From Actinocrinis sp046724665 (lineage in GTDB: Bacteria; Actinomycetota; Actinomycetes; Streptomycetales; Catenulisporaceae), in contig JBKOWZ010000062.1 of the NCBI GenBank assembly GCA_046724665.1, forward strand, positions 1-20,354: a stretch of 20,354 nt of DNA, written 5' to 3'. How positions within the stretch are numbered: the first letter of the stretch is position 1; each line of letters opens with the position of its first letter. Both the position numbers and the translations under genes were made by a program. Of this stretch, positions 14,375 to 20,354 are shown one piece after another. A model generated the notes under the pieces. That model worked only from the letters and a program-made list of their open reading frames with translations. It was not told where the DNA came from and made no database searches.

Positions 14375-15508
14375 TCAGCCTCCTATTTCGGCGCCAAGGA
14401 AGTCCGCGACGGCAGCGAGGACTGACTCAGGCTGTTCGAGGTGCGGGAAGTGCGCTGCCTCGGCGACGGTGCGCAGAGTGGCGCGAGGGAAGGCGGCGGC
14501 GAACGCTCTCTCGTATTCAAGCGGGGCTATCCCATCGTGCTCGCCGGCCAACAGCAGCACCGGGATAGCGACGCGGTGCAGGCGGCCACTCAGCTTCGGA
14601 TCGTAGCCACCCTGGGCATAGATGGCGTATATACGCTGATTGGCGGCGAGTGCAGCCCTCTGCTCCTCGCTCAGCGCCGCCGGGTCGGGGCGCAGGTCCG
14701 CGCGGTAATAGGCCAGTTCACCGCTCTTTACCGGCCCTAGCTCGGCCGGATCGGCTATTCGTAACGGGGGTTGAGGCTCGACGCCGGTCGGCGCGATGAG
14801 TATCAGGGAACTGATCCGTGCGTGGTTGTCGTGCAGCGCCATTTCGGCGGCGATCCAGCCACCGAGCGAGCTGCCGAACACCGTGACGTCGCGCAGGTCG
14901 AGGTCGTCGAGTAGGTCCAGGTAGGCGGTTGCCAGGTCGGCGACCGAGTCGGTCGATTCGGGCCGGGGCGTGCCATCGAACCCGGGGTGAGTGGGAATGG
15001 CGACGTAGGAGTAGCCGTCGTGACTGAGTGCTGCGGCGAGGTCCGTGACCGAGCGCGGCCCGGCGCCGCCATGCAGCACCAGCGCAGCAGTGCCGGAAGC
15101 AGTAGCACGAGTGGCGGCCGTAGCACGAGCAGTAGCACTGACACGAGCAGTGGCGCTGGCTGGAGCAGTAGCGCTGGTACTCGCGGCTGTGGCGGGAACA
15201 TCAGTGCCTGGAATGGTGCCGCGAGAGGTGGAGGGAACGGCAGTACCGGTGGTGGTGTTTGGAGCGGTCGTGCTTGGGGCGGTAACGCCTGGGGCGGTCG
15301 TGCTTGGGGTGGTAGCGCTTGGGGCGGTAGCGCTTGATGCGGTTGTGCCTGGGGCAGTCCTGCCTGGGGCGGTGGCGATTGGGGCGGTGGCGCCGGGAAC
15401 GGTGCCGGTGACTGTGGTGTGGGGAGCGCGGTGCTCGGTGATCGTGAGAGTTAATTCATCGCGGAGATTGACGGTGCGGGTGGTACTGCCGACAAGTGTG
15501 ATGGTCAT
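14375..15508 (-). CDS. Alpha/beta hydrolase interrupted by a tandem-repeat insertion
   Basis: This 377-residue alpha/beta-hydrolase-fold enzyme of unknown substrate has an intact triad: Ser214 in FGSSLGG, Asp325 in AGEHDGIAP and His353 in AEAAHFPHLEQP. The oxyanion segment is LVLHGGAGP (143-151). The fold begins normally (residues 1-30, strands TITLVGS and ELTLTITEHRAP). Residues of about 31-138 are then low-complexity Thr/Ala/Pro/Ser made of repeated units, and the fold resumes at GTAALVLHGG. There is no signal peptide, so this mucin-like stretch should lie in the cytoplasm. I start at ATG 15508 with AGGAGG at 15521-15526 (12-nt spacing, inside a GGAGG-TT-CCTCC palindrome). The frame upstream to 15706 overlaps the cupin gene and reads as junk. 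It lies 122 bp downstream of the cupin gene on the same strand, so co-transcription is likely. Confidence 0.88.
   Translation of the reverse strand: MTITLVGSTTRTVNLRDELTLTITEHRAPHTTVTGTVPGATAPIATAPGRTAPGTTASSATAPSATTPSTTAPGVTAPSTTAPNTTTGTAVPSTSRGTIPGTDVPATAASTSATAPASATARVSATARATAATRATASGTAALVLHGGAGPRSVTDLAAALSHDGYSYVAIPTHPGFDGTPRPESTDSVADLATAYLDLLDDLDLRDVTVFGSSLGGWIAAEMALHDNHARISSLILIAPTGVEPQPPLRIADPAELGPVKSGELAYYRADLRPDPAALSEEQRAALAANQRIYAIYAQGGYDPKLSGRLHRVAIPVLLLAGEHDGIAPLEYERAFAAAFPRATLRTVAEAAHFPHLEQPESVLAAVADFLGAEIGG
15104..15175 (-). repeat. 18-bp coding tandem repeat in the hydrolase, four units
   Basis: Four 18-bp units encode six-residue repeats SATAPA, SATARV, SATARA and TAATRA (residues 112-135). 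They are diverged at the third positions but keep frame. They directly precede the strand leading to the oxyanion motif. Confidence 0.8.
15257..15406 (-). repeat. 15-bp coding tandem repeat in the hydrolase, ten units
   Basis: Ten contiguous 15-bp units encode pentapeptides of the pattern (A/T/V/R)TAP(G/S/N/I): residues 35-84, starting GTVPG, ATAPI, ATAPG, RTAPG and ending TTAPN. On the plus strand the unit reads about GCTTGGGGCGGTNGT. The copies are similar at nucleotide level, which implies recent duplication. Confidence 0.92.
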
Positions 15509-15630
15509 GGCGGGGAGGTTCCTCCTGGTTGGGCTCGTGCGCCTACGGCCTAAGTGGCTAGGTCTAGGAGTTAGGCGTGTGTGGCTGGGGTGTCCGCCTA
15601 GGCGTAACTGCTCGATGGTGGGCCCATGGG

Positions 15631-16137
15631 TCAGGCCAGGTTGGCGGCTGGGACCGTCGAGTAGCGGCTCATGATCTCGGCGGTGGTCTCGGGGGTCGGA
15701 GGCCAACCGTCGGTGGCGGCGTCGCGCAGGTCGCGGAAGTACTGGACGTATAGGTCCGGCGTGAATGTGTTGATCATGACGAGCGGCTCGTCGCCCGGGT
15801 TGGCGAAGGTGTGTGGGGCGCCTGGCGGCACCATCACGAGCGTGCCGGGCGGCGCGTCGTACACCGTGCTCGCGACGGTGAATCTGGCCGTGCCGGAGAC
15901 GACGTAGAAGCCCTCGTCATGTTCGGCATGGCGGTGTTGAGGCGGTCCCTCGCCGTGCGGCTCCAGGGTGATCTCGCCGATTCCGAGGCGATGGGCGGTG
16001 GTGCGGCCGTCCTCCAGGATGCGTATCTGGGCCGGGCCCAGCACGATGACCTCCCCGCTGTCTGGGGCGACGACCGAGACTTCGGCTACGGGTTCGGGGC
16101 CGAGTTCGGGCTCGGGGTCGGACTCGAGGTTGTTCAT
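15631..16137 (-). CDS. Single-domain cupin protein
   Basis: This 168-residue cupin contains both metal-binding motifs. Motif 1 is GEGPPQHRHAEHDEGFYVVSG with His68, His70 and Glu75; motif 2 is PPGTLVMVPPGAPHTFANPG with His109. A two-His/one-Glu plus His set normally binds Fe, Mn or Ni, so a dioxygenase (quercetinase-like) or isomerase activity is plausible, but no substrate can be read. The first 20 residues are Glu/Pro-rich and probably disordered; the tail (about 129-168) is helical. I start at ATG 16137 with AAGGAG at 16143-16148. An in-frame start at 16188 lies upstream of the inferred -10 box. The gene is divergent from the TetR regulator and precedes the repeat-bearing hydrolase, so it is the likely main target of that regulator. 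Confidence 0.88.
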   Translation of the reverse strand: MNNLESDPEPELGPEPVAEVSVVAPDSGEVIVLGPAQIRILEDGRTTAHRLGIGEITLEPHGEGPPQHRHAEHDEGFYVVSGTARFTVASTVYDAPPGTLVMVPPGAPHTFANPGDEPLVMINTFTPDLYVQYFRDLRDAATDGWPPTPETTAEIMSRYSTVPAANLA

Positions 16138-16168
16138 TTCTACTCCTTCGCGAGAGCTGACACTCATG

Positions 16169-16198
16169 AGGATAGCCAGGTCGCACAAATTTGTGCAA
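16169..16198 (-). promoter_or_regulatory. Promoter of the cupin-hydrolase unit
   Basis: On the minus strand TTGCAC (16193-16198), an 18-bp spacer and TATCCT (16169-16174) make a plausible promoter, with initiation near 16162. The 14-bp palindrome at 16183-16196 covers the 3' part of the -35 box and half the spacer, where a bound repressor would block polymerase. Confidence 0.55.
16183..16196. promoter_or_regulatory. Perfect 14-bp palindrome, candidate TetR-family operator
   Basis: GCACAAATTTGTGC is identical to its reverse complement. It lies in the 102-bp space between the cupin gene and the divergent TetR gene, overlapping the cupin promoter. AT-rich palindromes stand out in DNA of this GC content. 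Location next to a TetR gene makes that protein the likely ligand. Confidence 0.7.
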
Positions 16199-16227
16199 GT
16201 GGACTCTCATTATCAGAGCAAACTTGC
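16195..16227. promoter_or_regulatory. Second, interrupted palindrome over the tetR promoter
   Basis: The arms GCAAGT (16195-16200) and ACTTGC (16222-16227) enclose inner arms CTCT (16204-16207) and AGAG (16215-16218), centred on 16211. It shares two bases with the first palindrome and runs into TGCTAT (16225-16230), a possible -10 box for the regulator. It could be a second operator for autoregulation. Confidence 0.45.
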
Positions 16228-16239
16228 TATTCTTGGTGC

Positions 16240-16944
16240 ATGGAAAGATCCTCGGGCGAGCGGCAGGCCGAGCCGCGAACCGCGACCACGCAGCTCACCG
16301 GCGGTCGCGCGAACCAGAAGCTGCGCACGCGCGGCGCGATACTCGACGCTGCGGCACGGCTGATGCGCTCCGGGCGCGAGGTGAGCATGCTTGAAGTCGC
16401 GACGGCGGCACTGGTGTCCGAGGCGACGGCGTATCGGTACTTTCCGGACCTGGCCAGCCTGCTGTCAGAGGCGATGACCGGGCAGATGCCCGAGCCCGAG
16501 GAGGCGCTCGCGTCTGTCGCTCACTCGCGCGATCCAGTCGAGCGGGTTGCCGCCGCGGCTGAGCATCTAATGCACCACGTCCTGACCTTCGAGGGCGCGA
16601 CCCGCGCCATGATCGCGGCGACGATCACCCGGCCGGGCGCCGCCGGCCTGCGTCCGGGGCTGCGCTTCGGCTTGATTGACTACGCGCTCGCGCCGCTCGC
16701 CGATACGCCGGAAGCGATCGTGCCCGACGCGTTGGCCCAGCTCAAGAAGGACCTCGCCATCGTTATCGGAGCGGAGGCCCTGTTCAACCTCACCGACTTG
16801 TGCGGACTCGCACCTGAGGACGCGGTTGCGAGCGTGGTTCACACGGCGACCGGGCTTACGCGCGCTGCTCTGAGCGACGCTGAGACGGCTCGAAGAGATT
16901 CCGACGCCGAGATGTCTCGCCAAAAATCTTCTGGGGAGGGGTGA
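16240..16944 (+). CDS. TetR/AcrR-family transcriptional regulator
   Basis: This 234-residue regulator has an N-terminal TetR DNA-binding domain at about 28-78: TRGAILDAAARLM as helix 1, VSMLEVATAALVSEATAYRYFPDLASLLSEAM as the helix-turn-helix and following helix. The remaining helical part binds an unknown ligand and is not recognised. The ATG at 16240 follows a possible -10 (TGCTAT, 16225-16230) by only nine bases and there is no Shine-Dalgarno sequence, so the mRNA may be leaderless. A longer frame reaching back to 15811 overlaps the divergent cupin gene and is not coding. Divergence from the cupin/hydrolase pair and the palindromes between them argue that it represses that pair and itself. 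The ligand may relate to the cupin's substrate; that is inference. Confidence 0.9.
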   Translation: MERSSGERQAEPRTATTQLTGGRANQKLRTRGAILDAAARLMRSGREVSMLEVATAALVSEATAYRYFPDLASLLSEAMTGQMPEPEEALASVAHSRDPVERVAAAAEHLMHHVLTFEGATRAMIAATITRPGAAGLRPGLRFGLIDYALAPLADTPEAIVPDALAQLKKDLAIVIGAEALFNLTDLCGLAPEDAVASVVHTATGLTRAALSDAETARRDSDAEMSRQKSSGEG

Positions 16945-16977
16945 GTCGCCGTCGATCCGGGCGGGGGCCGTTCGTAT

Positions 16978-17024
16978 AGAGCGTGAGAGACCGGCTGACG
17001 GCCGGGACCGACAGAGCGTGAGAG
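16978..17024 (+). repeat. Direct repeat upstream of the DGPF/ECF42 pair
   Basis: AGAGCGTGAGAG occurs at 16978-16989 and again at 17013-17024, 35 bp apart. Each copy is followed by related sequence (ACCGGCTGACGGCCGG and GTCGGCGAAGGCCGG). It fills the 126-bp gap before the DGPF gene. A CGTCGA (16950-16955) lies 17 bp before CGTAT (16973-16977), a possible ECF-type promoter, but I hold this loosely. Confidence 0.5.
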
Positions 17025-17070
17025 GTCGGCGAAGGCCGGACTGGGAACACGCGATAGCGAGGAGCACATC

Positions 17071-17427
17071 ATGGCCAAGTACCTGCTCACCGTCTACACA
17101 CCCGCAGACGTCGCGCCGCCGCCTCCGGAGGTCCTCGGCGAGATCATGCGGAACGTCAACGCGCTGACCGAAGAGGCGAAGGCCGCGGGTGTGTGGGTGT
17201 TCGGCGGAGGTCTGCACGCACCGAGCACAGCCACCGTGCTGCGAGCCAAGGACGGCGACGTGCTGATGACCGACGGTCCGTACCTCGAGGGCAAGGAGTA
17301 CGTCGGCGGCTTCACCATCATCGACGTGCCCGATCTCGACGCCGCGCTGGAGTGGGGCCGCAAGCACGCCGAAGTGATCACGCTGCCGATCGAGGTGCGT
17401 CCATTCGTGGACGACAGCGAGCGCTGA
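17071..17427 (+). CDS. YCII-related (DGPF-type) domain protein
   Basis: This 118-residue single-domain protein has the ferredoxin-like YCII fold. The N-terminal strand KYLLTVYTP, the helix with LGEIMRNVNALTEEAKAAG, the GGGLHAP turn and the signature MTDGPYLEGKEYVGGFTIIDV (DGP at 68-70) identify it. The usual DGPF is DGPY here. Such proteins are the typical neighbours of ECF42 sigma factors and their biochemical role is not settled. GAGGAG at 17059-17064 precedes the ATG by six bases. The sigma factor gene starts six bases after the stop, so the two are translated from one message. Confidence 0.92.
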   Translation: MAKYLLTVYTPADVAPPPPEVLGEIMRNVNALTEEAKAAGVWVFGGGLHAPSTATVLRAKDGDVLMTDGPYLEGKEYVGGFTIIDVPDLDAALEWGRKHAEVITLPIEVRPFVDDSER

Positions 17428-17433
17428 CGCGCA

Positions 17434-18744
17434 GTGGCTAGGCACGCGGACGACTCGGCTGCCGCCCCGGCAGCGGACGCCGATACGCCGCAGGATGCCG
17501 TTGCGGCGGCAGTCGAGCGCACGTTCCGCGAGGAGTACGGCCGCGCGGTGGCGGTACTTGTACGCGCCTTCGGCGACATCGACATCGCCGAGGAGGCAGT
17601 ACAGGAGGCCTTCACGGTGGCGGCGCAGCGCTGGCCAGTCGAGGGCATTGCGCCGCGCCCAGCCGGTTGGATCATCACCACCGCTCGCAACCGGGCGATC
17701 GACCGGCTTCGCCGCGAGGCTTCCCGCACCGACCGGTACGCCGCTGCCGCGCTGCTGCACGAGCGCGGCAGCGGCGTGGTGGCGCCGGACGCCGTCGCCG
17801 AGGAGCCGGCCGAGGGGGGACCCGTGCGCGACGACCGATTAAGGTTGATCTTCACCTGCTGCCACCCGGCACTGTCCGCGGAAGCACGCGTCGCGCTGAC
17901 GCTGCGGCTGCTCGGCGGGCTGACCACGGCCGAGATCGCGCACGCCTTCCTGGTGCCCGAGCCGGCCATGGCGCAACGGCTGGTACGGGCCAAGGGCAAG
18001 ATCCGCGACGCGCGCATCCCGTACCGCGTTCCCGCCGAGGCCGACTTGCCGGACCGGCTACGCGCCGTGCTGGCCGTGATCTACCTCATCTTCAACGAGG
18101 GATACACGGCCAGCGCGGGCGACCGGCTGATCCGCGAGGATCTCTGCGCGGAGGCGCTGCGGCTCGGCCGACTGCTGGCCGAGCTGATGCCCGACGAGCC
18201 CGAGGCGCTCGGGCTGCTCGCGCTGATGCTGCTCACCGAGTCACGCCGGGCCGCGCGCACCGGCCCGGACGGCAGCCTGGTCCCGCTGGGCGAGCAGAAC
18301 CGTGAGCGCTGGGACCGTGCGCTGATCGCCGAGGGCCAGGCGCTGGTGCGCCGCTGCCTGCGGCGCGGGCAGCCGGGGCCGTACCAGATTCAGGCGGCGA
18401 TCAACGCGGTGCACAGCGACGCGCCAGTCACCGCCGCCACGGACTGGAGCCAGATCCTCGCGCTCTACGACCAACTGCTCGCGCTCGCTCCGACTCCGGT
18501 CGCGGCGCTCAACCGCGCGGTCGCGGTCGCCGAGGTCGAGGGCCCGCAGGCCGCGCTTGACCTGGTCGAGACGCTGGGGCTGGACGGATTCCGGCTCTAC
18601 CACGCCATTCGCGCCGACCTGCTGCGGCGGCTCGGCCGGGATGCCGAGGCGATCAAGGCGTATCAAGCGGCGATCGAGCGGACGGGGAATGAGCCTGAGC
18701 GCGAGTTCCTGCGGCGTAGATGCGCGGAGATTTCAGGTGGCTGA
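17434..18744 (+). CDS. ECF42-type RNA polymerase sigma factor with C-terminal TPR extension
   Basis: This 436-residue protein directs RNA polymerase to specific promoters. Region 2 lies at about 28-98 (YGRAVAVLVRAFGDIDIAEEAVQEAF, then PAGWIITTARNRAIDRLRRE). Region 4 lies at about 137-195 (LIFTCCHPALSAEARVALTLRLLGGLTTAEIAHAFLV), with FTCCHPAL characteristic of this group. A long C-terminal extension (about 205-436) carries IYLIFNEGY and TPR-like helices (ALYDQLLALAPTPVAALNRAVAVAEVEGPQAAL). ECF42 proteins lack a classical anti-sigma partner and are thought to be controlled through this extension, with DGPF proteins encoded alongside, as here. The start is GTG 17434; the first 25 residues are Ala/Asp-rich and variable, and no strong ribosome site is seen, consistent with coupling to the upstream gene. 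Confidence 0.93.
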   Translation: MARHADDSAAAPAADADTPQDAVAAAVERTFREEYGRAVAVLVRAFGDIDIAEEAVQEAFTVAAQRWPVEGIAPRPAGWIITTARNRAIDRLRREASRTDRYAAAALLHERGSGVVAPDAVAEEPAEGGPVRDDRLRLIFTCCHPALSAEARVALTLRLLGGLTTAEIAHAFLVPEPAMAQRLVRAKGKIRDARIPYRVPAEADLPDRLRAVLAVIYLIFNEGYTASAGDRLIREDLCAEALRLGRLLAELMPDEPEALGLLALMLLTESRRAARTGPDGSLVPLGEQNRERWDRALIAEGQALVRRCLRRGQPGPYQIQAAINAVHSDAPVTAATDWSQILALYDQLLALAPTPVAALNRAVAVAEVEGPQAALDLVETLGLDGFRLYHAIRADLLRRLGRDAEAIKAYQAAIERTGNEPEREFLRRRCAEISGG

Positions 18745-19051
18745 GCGGAAGAGGGGAAAGGTGGACTGGATGGGGCGGGGCGGGCTGAGCGGGTGAGCGA
18801 AGCGGGACTGAGCGACGAAGTCTGGGCGGCTGGGCGCGGATACGCGGGTGCAAGGTAGGCCGCACTAGGTGGGCACGCCTGAGTGTGTACGCCGAGTGGC
18901 CGCGCTAAGTGGCTGCGCTGTGTGGGAACGCTGAGCAACCGCACTAAGTGGGCGCGCTGGGTGGGTGGGCACGTTCGGTGCGCACGCTGAGTGGGCGGGC
19001 AGGCTGAGCGGGCTGGCAGGCTGGATCGCCGCGCTGACTAGTCGCGGTCGG
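18745..19051. repeat. Degenerate repeat region between convergent genes
   Basis: I see no gene in these 307 bp. From 18860 the sequence is an imperfect array. Near-identical 18-bp words beginning CCGC(A/G)CTA(A/G)GTGG start at 18860, 18900 and 18939 (spacing 40 and 39 bp), and between them shorter GCTGAGTGGGC-like words recur until about 19023. The plus strand is rich in G and T. The first 115 bp (18745-18859) is G-rich with scattered GCTGAGCGGG words but no clear period. Confidence 0.7.
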
Positions 19052-20131
19052 TCACGATGCCCAGGGGCCGCCGTGTGCGACGACCGGTGTGCCGGTCTCG
19101 GCGGCGTGCTCGATGGCGAGTGCGATAAGGTGGTCCTGGCACGCCTGGTCCAGCGGGTACGGCTCCGGCGCCTCGTCGCGGGCCCAGGCTGCCGTGGCGG
19201 TCAGGATCGTGCCGATCGCGATCTCCTCGTCCATCAGCCGCAGGCCTAGGAACGGATTGCGGTACACCACCGAGCCCTCGAAGGCGAGGTGCTCGGTGTC
19301 GTGGCCGTCCAGGTTCAGGTCGTGGCCGAGTTGGGAGCGCACGATCTCCGAACGCAGCACCGTGCGCGGGCGGCCCCATCGCACGACCGTGTCGTCGGCG
19401 ATCTCGCCGTGGCTGCCGCGGATCACGATGCGGCGCTGCCGCAGGCGGTTGTGCCACTGGTTGTCGGTGAAGTCGTAGAGTCCGGACGCTTCGCCGAAGT
19501 CCAGGGTCGCCAGCGTGGTGGCCGCGTCTCTGGGCATCTCGTCGTCGGTCCAGCCGTGCCGGGTGAGCGGATCGACCAGCGGTGCGGTGAATCGCGACGC
19601 CGTGACGCGGGCCGGTTCGAAGCCGACGCCCAGCAGGCCACGGATCATCGAGACCGCGTGGTAGCCGTGCGTCGAGGAGACTTGCACCGAGGTGGGCCGG
19701 CCGATCAGCCCGCGCGCCACGATCTCCCGGCGCGCGGCGTGGCCCGGCATCAGCAGGTACTGCTCGGCCACCTGCACCATCCGCCGCGCGCCGACCCGCG
19801 CCCACAGCTCGTGCAGCCCGGCCTCGTCGGGCGCCGGCGGGGTCTCCGCCAGCACCTTGACGCCCGCGTCCACGAGGACCGCGATCACCTCGGGATTCAC
19901 CGGCCAGGGCACGCTGGTGACCACGAAGTCGGGGTGCTGGTTGGCGATCAGCTCGCCCGGCGACAGGTACGCGGGCACCCGCCAGTGCCGCGCGACCTGC
20001 TCCGCGGTCTCCTGGCGGCGCACCGCGGCGCCGACGAGGGTGAGCCGCTCCGGCATCAGCGCGGCGAGCCGGACGAAGAATTCGGCCCGCCAGCCGCTGC
20101 CGACGATGCCGAAGGTGGCCGAGTGCGTCAC
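19052..20131 (-). CDS. Gfo/Idh/MocA-family oxidoreductase
   Basis: This 359-residue NAD(P)-dependent oxidoreductase-like protein has an N-terminal Rossmann fold starting FGIVGSGWRAEFFVRL (nucleotide-binding glycines 8, 11, 13), with DFVVTSVPWPVN and VKVLAETPPAPDE as later strands. The family's EKP motif, whose Lys is used in catalysis, reads ETP here (Thr97). The second-domain region has VAEQYLLMPGHAARREI and STHGYHAVSMIRGLLG (154-169) in place of the common D-x-x-x-H pattern. GTG 20131 is the start and overlaps the stop of the upstream transporter gene, with GAGAGAGG upstream. The partner is probably a sugar or cyclitol, possibly one handled by the transporter. Because of the motif changes it may have altered chemistry. 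Confidence 0.85.
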   Translation of the reverse strand: MTHSATFGIVGSGWRAEFFVRLAALMPERLTLVGAAVRRQETAEQVARHWRVPAYLSPGELIANQHPDFVVTSVPWPVNPEVIAVLVDAGVKVLAETPPAPDEAGLHELWARVGARRMVQVAEQYLLMPGHAARREIVARGLIGRPTSVQVSSTHGYHAVSMIRGLLGVGFEPARVTASRFTAPLVDPLTRHGWTDDEMPRDAATTLATLDFGEASGLYDFTDNQWHNRLRQRRIVIRGSHGEIADDTVVRWGRPRTVLRSEIVRSQLGHDLNLDGHDTEHLAFEGSVVYRNPFLGLRLMDEEIAIGTILTATAAWARDEAPEPYPLDQACQDHLIALAIEHAAETGTPVVAHGGPWAS

Positions 20132-20354
20132 GCCGCGATCCTCTCTCCGCCGGGATCCGGATTCAACAATTTGTTCACCGCCACCGCGCCGCGCCGCCGC
20201 TCGACCCGGACCGCCGCGACCGCGAGCGCGAGCCCGACCGAGGCGAGCAGCGCGGCGACCGCGTTCGGCGAGCCGTAGCCGAAGCCGGCCGCGATGGCCA
20301 GGCCGCCGAGGTAGGCGCCGATCGAGTTGGCGATGTTGAACGACGCCTGGAGGG
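20128..20354 (-). CDS. MFS transporter, C-terminal fragment (runs off the window)
   Basis: Only the last 74 codons before the stop are present; the rest lies beyond base 20354. The segment LQASFNIANSIGAYLGGLAIAAGFGYGSP followed by the helix NAVAALLASVGLALAVAAV is the end of a 12-helix major facilitator protein of the DHA1 (AraJ/CmlR-like) type, where this ASFN-A-N-GA-GG pattern is usual. It finishes with a basic tail (RVERRRG). Its TGA (20128-20130) overlaps the GTG start of the oxidoreductase gene, so both belong to one minus-strand operon. Substrate direction and identity cannot be judged from this piece. Confidence 0.85.
   Translation of the reverse strand, partial: LQASFNIANSIGAYLGGLAIAAGFGYGSPNAVAALLASVGLALAVAAVRVERRRGAVAVNKLLNPDPGGERIAA

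Noticed and set aside
15509..15706. 66-codon N-terminal extension of the hydrolase
   Set aside because: It overlaps the 3' end of the cupin gene and translates to Arg/His/Pro-rich sequence with no fold.
15811..16239. 143-codon N-terminal extension of the TetR protein
   Set aside because: It lies antisense to the cupin gene and crosses the intergenic palindromes. The TetR homology begins after ATG 16240.

Overview
The window is about 20 kb of very GC-rich DNA with third-position GC bias, GTG starts, GTGA/ATGA-type gene overlaps, large secreted multi-domain glycoside hydrolases with Ser/Pro linkers, a TreY-TreZ trehalose pathway and an ECF42-type sigma factor with a C-terminal TPR region. Together these indicate a soil-type, polysaccharide-degrading actinobacterium. 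A Streptomyces/Catenulispora-like lineage is my inference; no rRNA or other taxonomic marker is present. I see no tRNA, rRNA, CRISPR array, insertion sequence, integrase or replication origin.

Layout. (1) 1-3604, plus strand: the 3' end of a PfkB sugar kinase, then a mannitol-type phosphotransferase system split into IIC, IIB and IIA genes, a zinc-dependent medium-chain dehydrogenase and a dedicated HPr. The set reads as one uptake-oxidise-phosphorylate pathway for a hexitol-like substrate. (2) 3644-8441, minus strand: two secreted glycanases, GH16-CBM6 and GH9-CBM3c-Fn3-Fn3-CBM2. Each has its own sigma70-like promoter. The GH16 promoter carries a near-perfect LacI-family operator, and a strong hairpin lies between the two genes. 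(3) 8734-13202, plus strand: treY and treZ, translationally coupled, which convert alpha-1,4-glucan ends to trehalose. (4) 13203-14374: a 500-bp spacer with nine copies of a 13-bp tandem repeat, then a good promoter and a small secreted protein of unknown function. (5) 14375-16944: an alpha/beta hydrolase whose fold is interrupted by about 110 residues of in-frame tandem repeats, a cupin on the same strand, and a divergent TetR-type regulator. A perfect 14-bp palindrome lies in the shared promoter region. (6) 17071-18744, plus strand: a YCII/DGPF-domain protein and its ECF42-type sigma factor. (7) 18745-19051: a degenerate repeat region between convergent genes. (8) 19052-20354, minus strand: a Gfo/Idh/MocA oxidoreductase overlapping the end of an MFS transporter that runs off the window.

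Two themes stand out. One is carbohydrate use, from extracellular cellulose and beta-glucan attack through PTS uptake to trehalose synthesis. The other is the number of tandem repeats of 13, 15, 18 and about 39-40 bp, both coding and intergenic, between 13 kb and 19 kb. I did not find a clearly new multi-gene defence or mobile system. The least ordinary items are the repeat-interrupted hydrolase with its cupin/TetR neighbours, the 13-bp minisatellite and the hexitol PTS operon that uses an MDR dehydrogenase.
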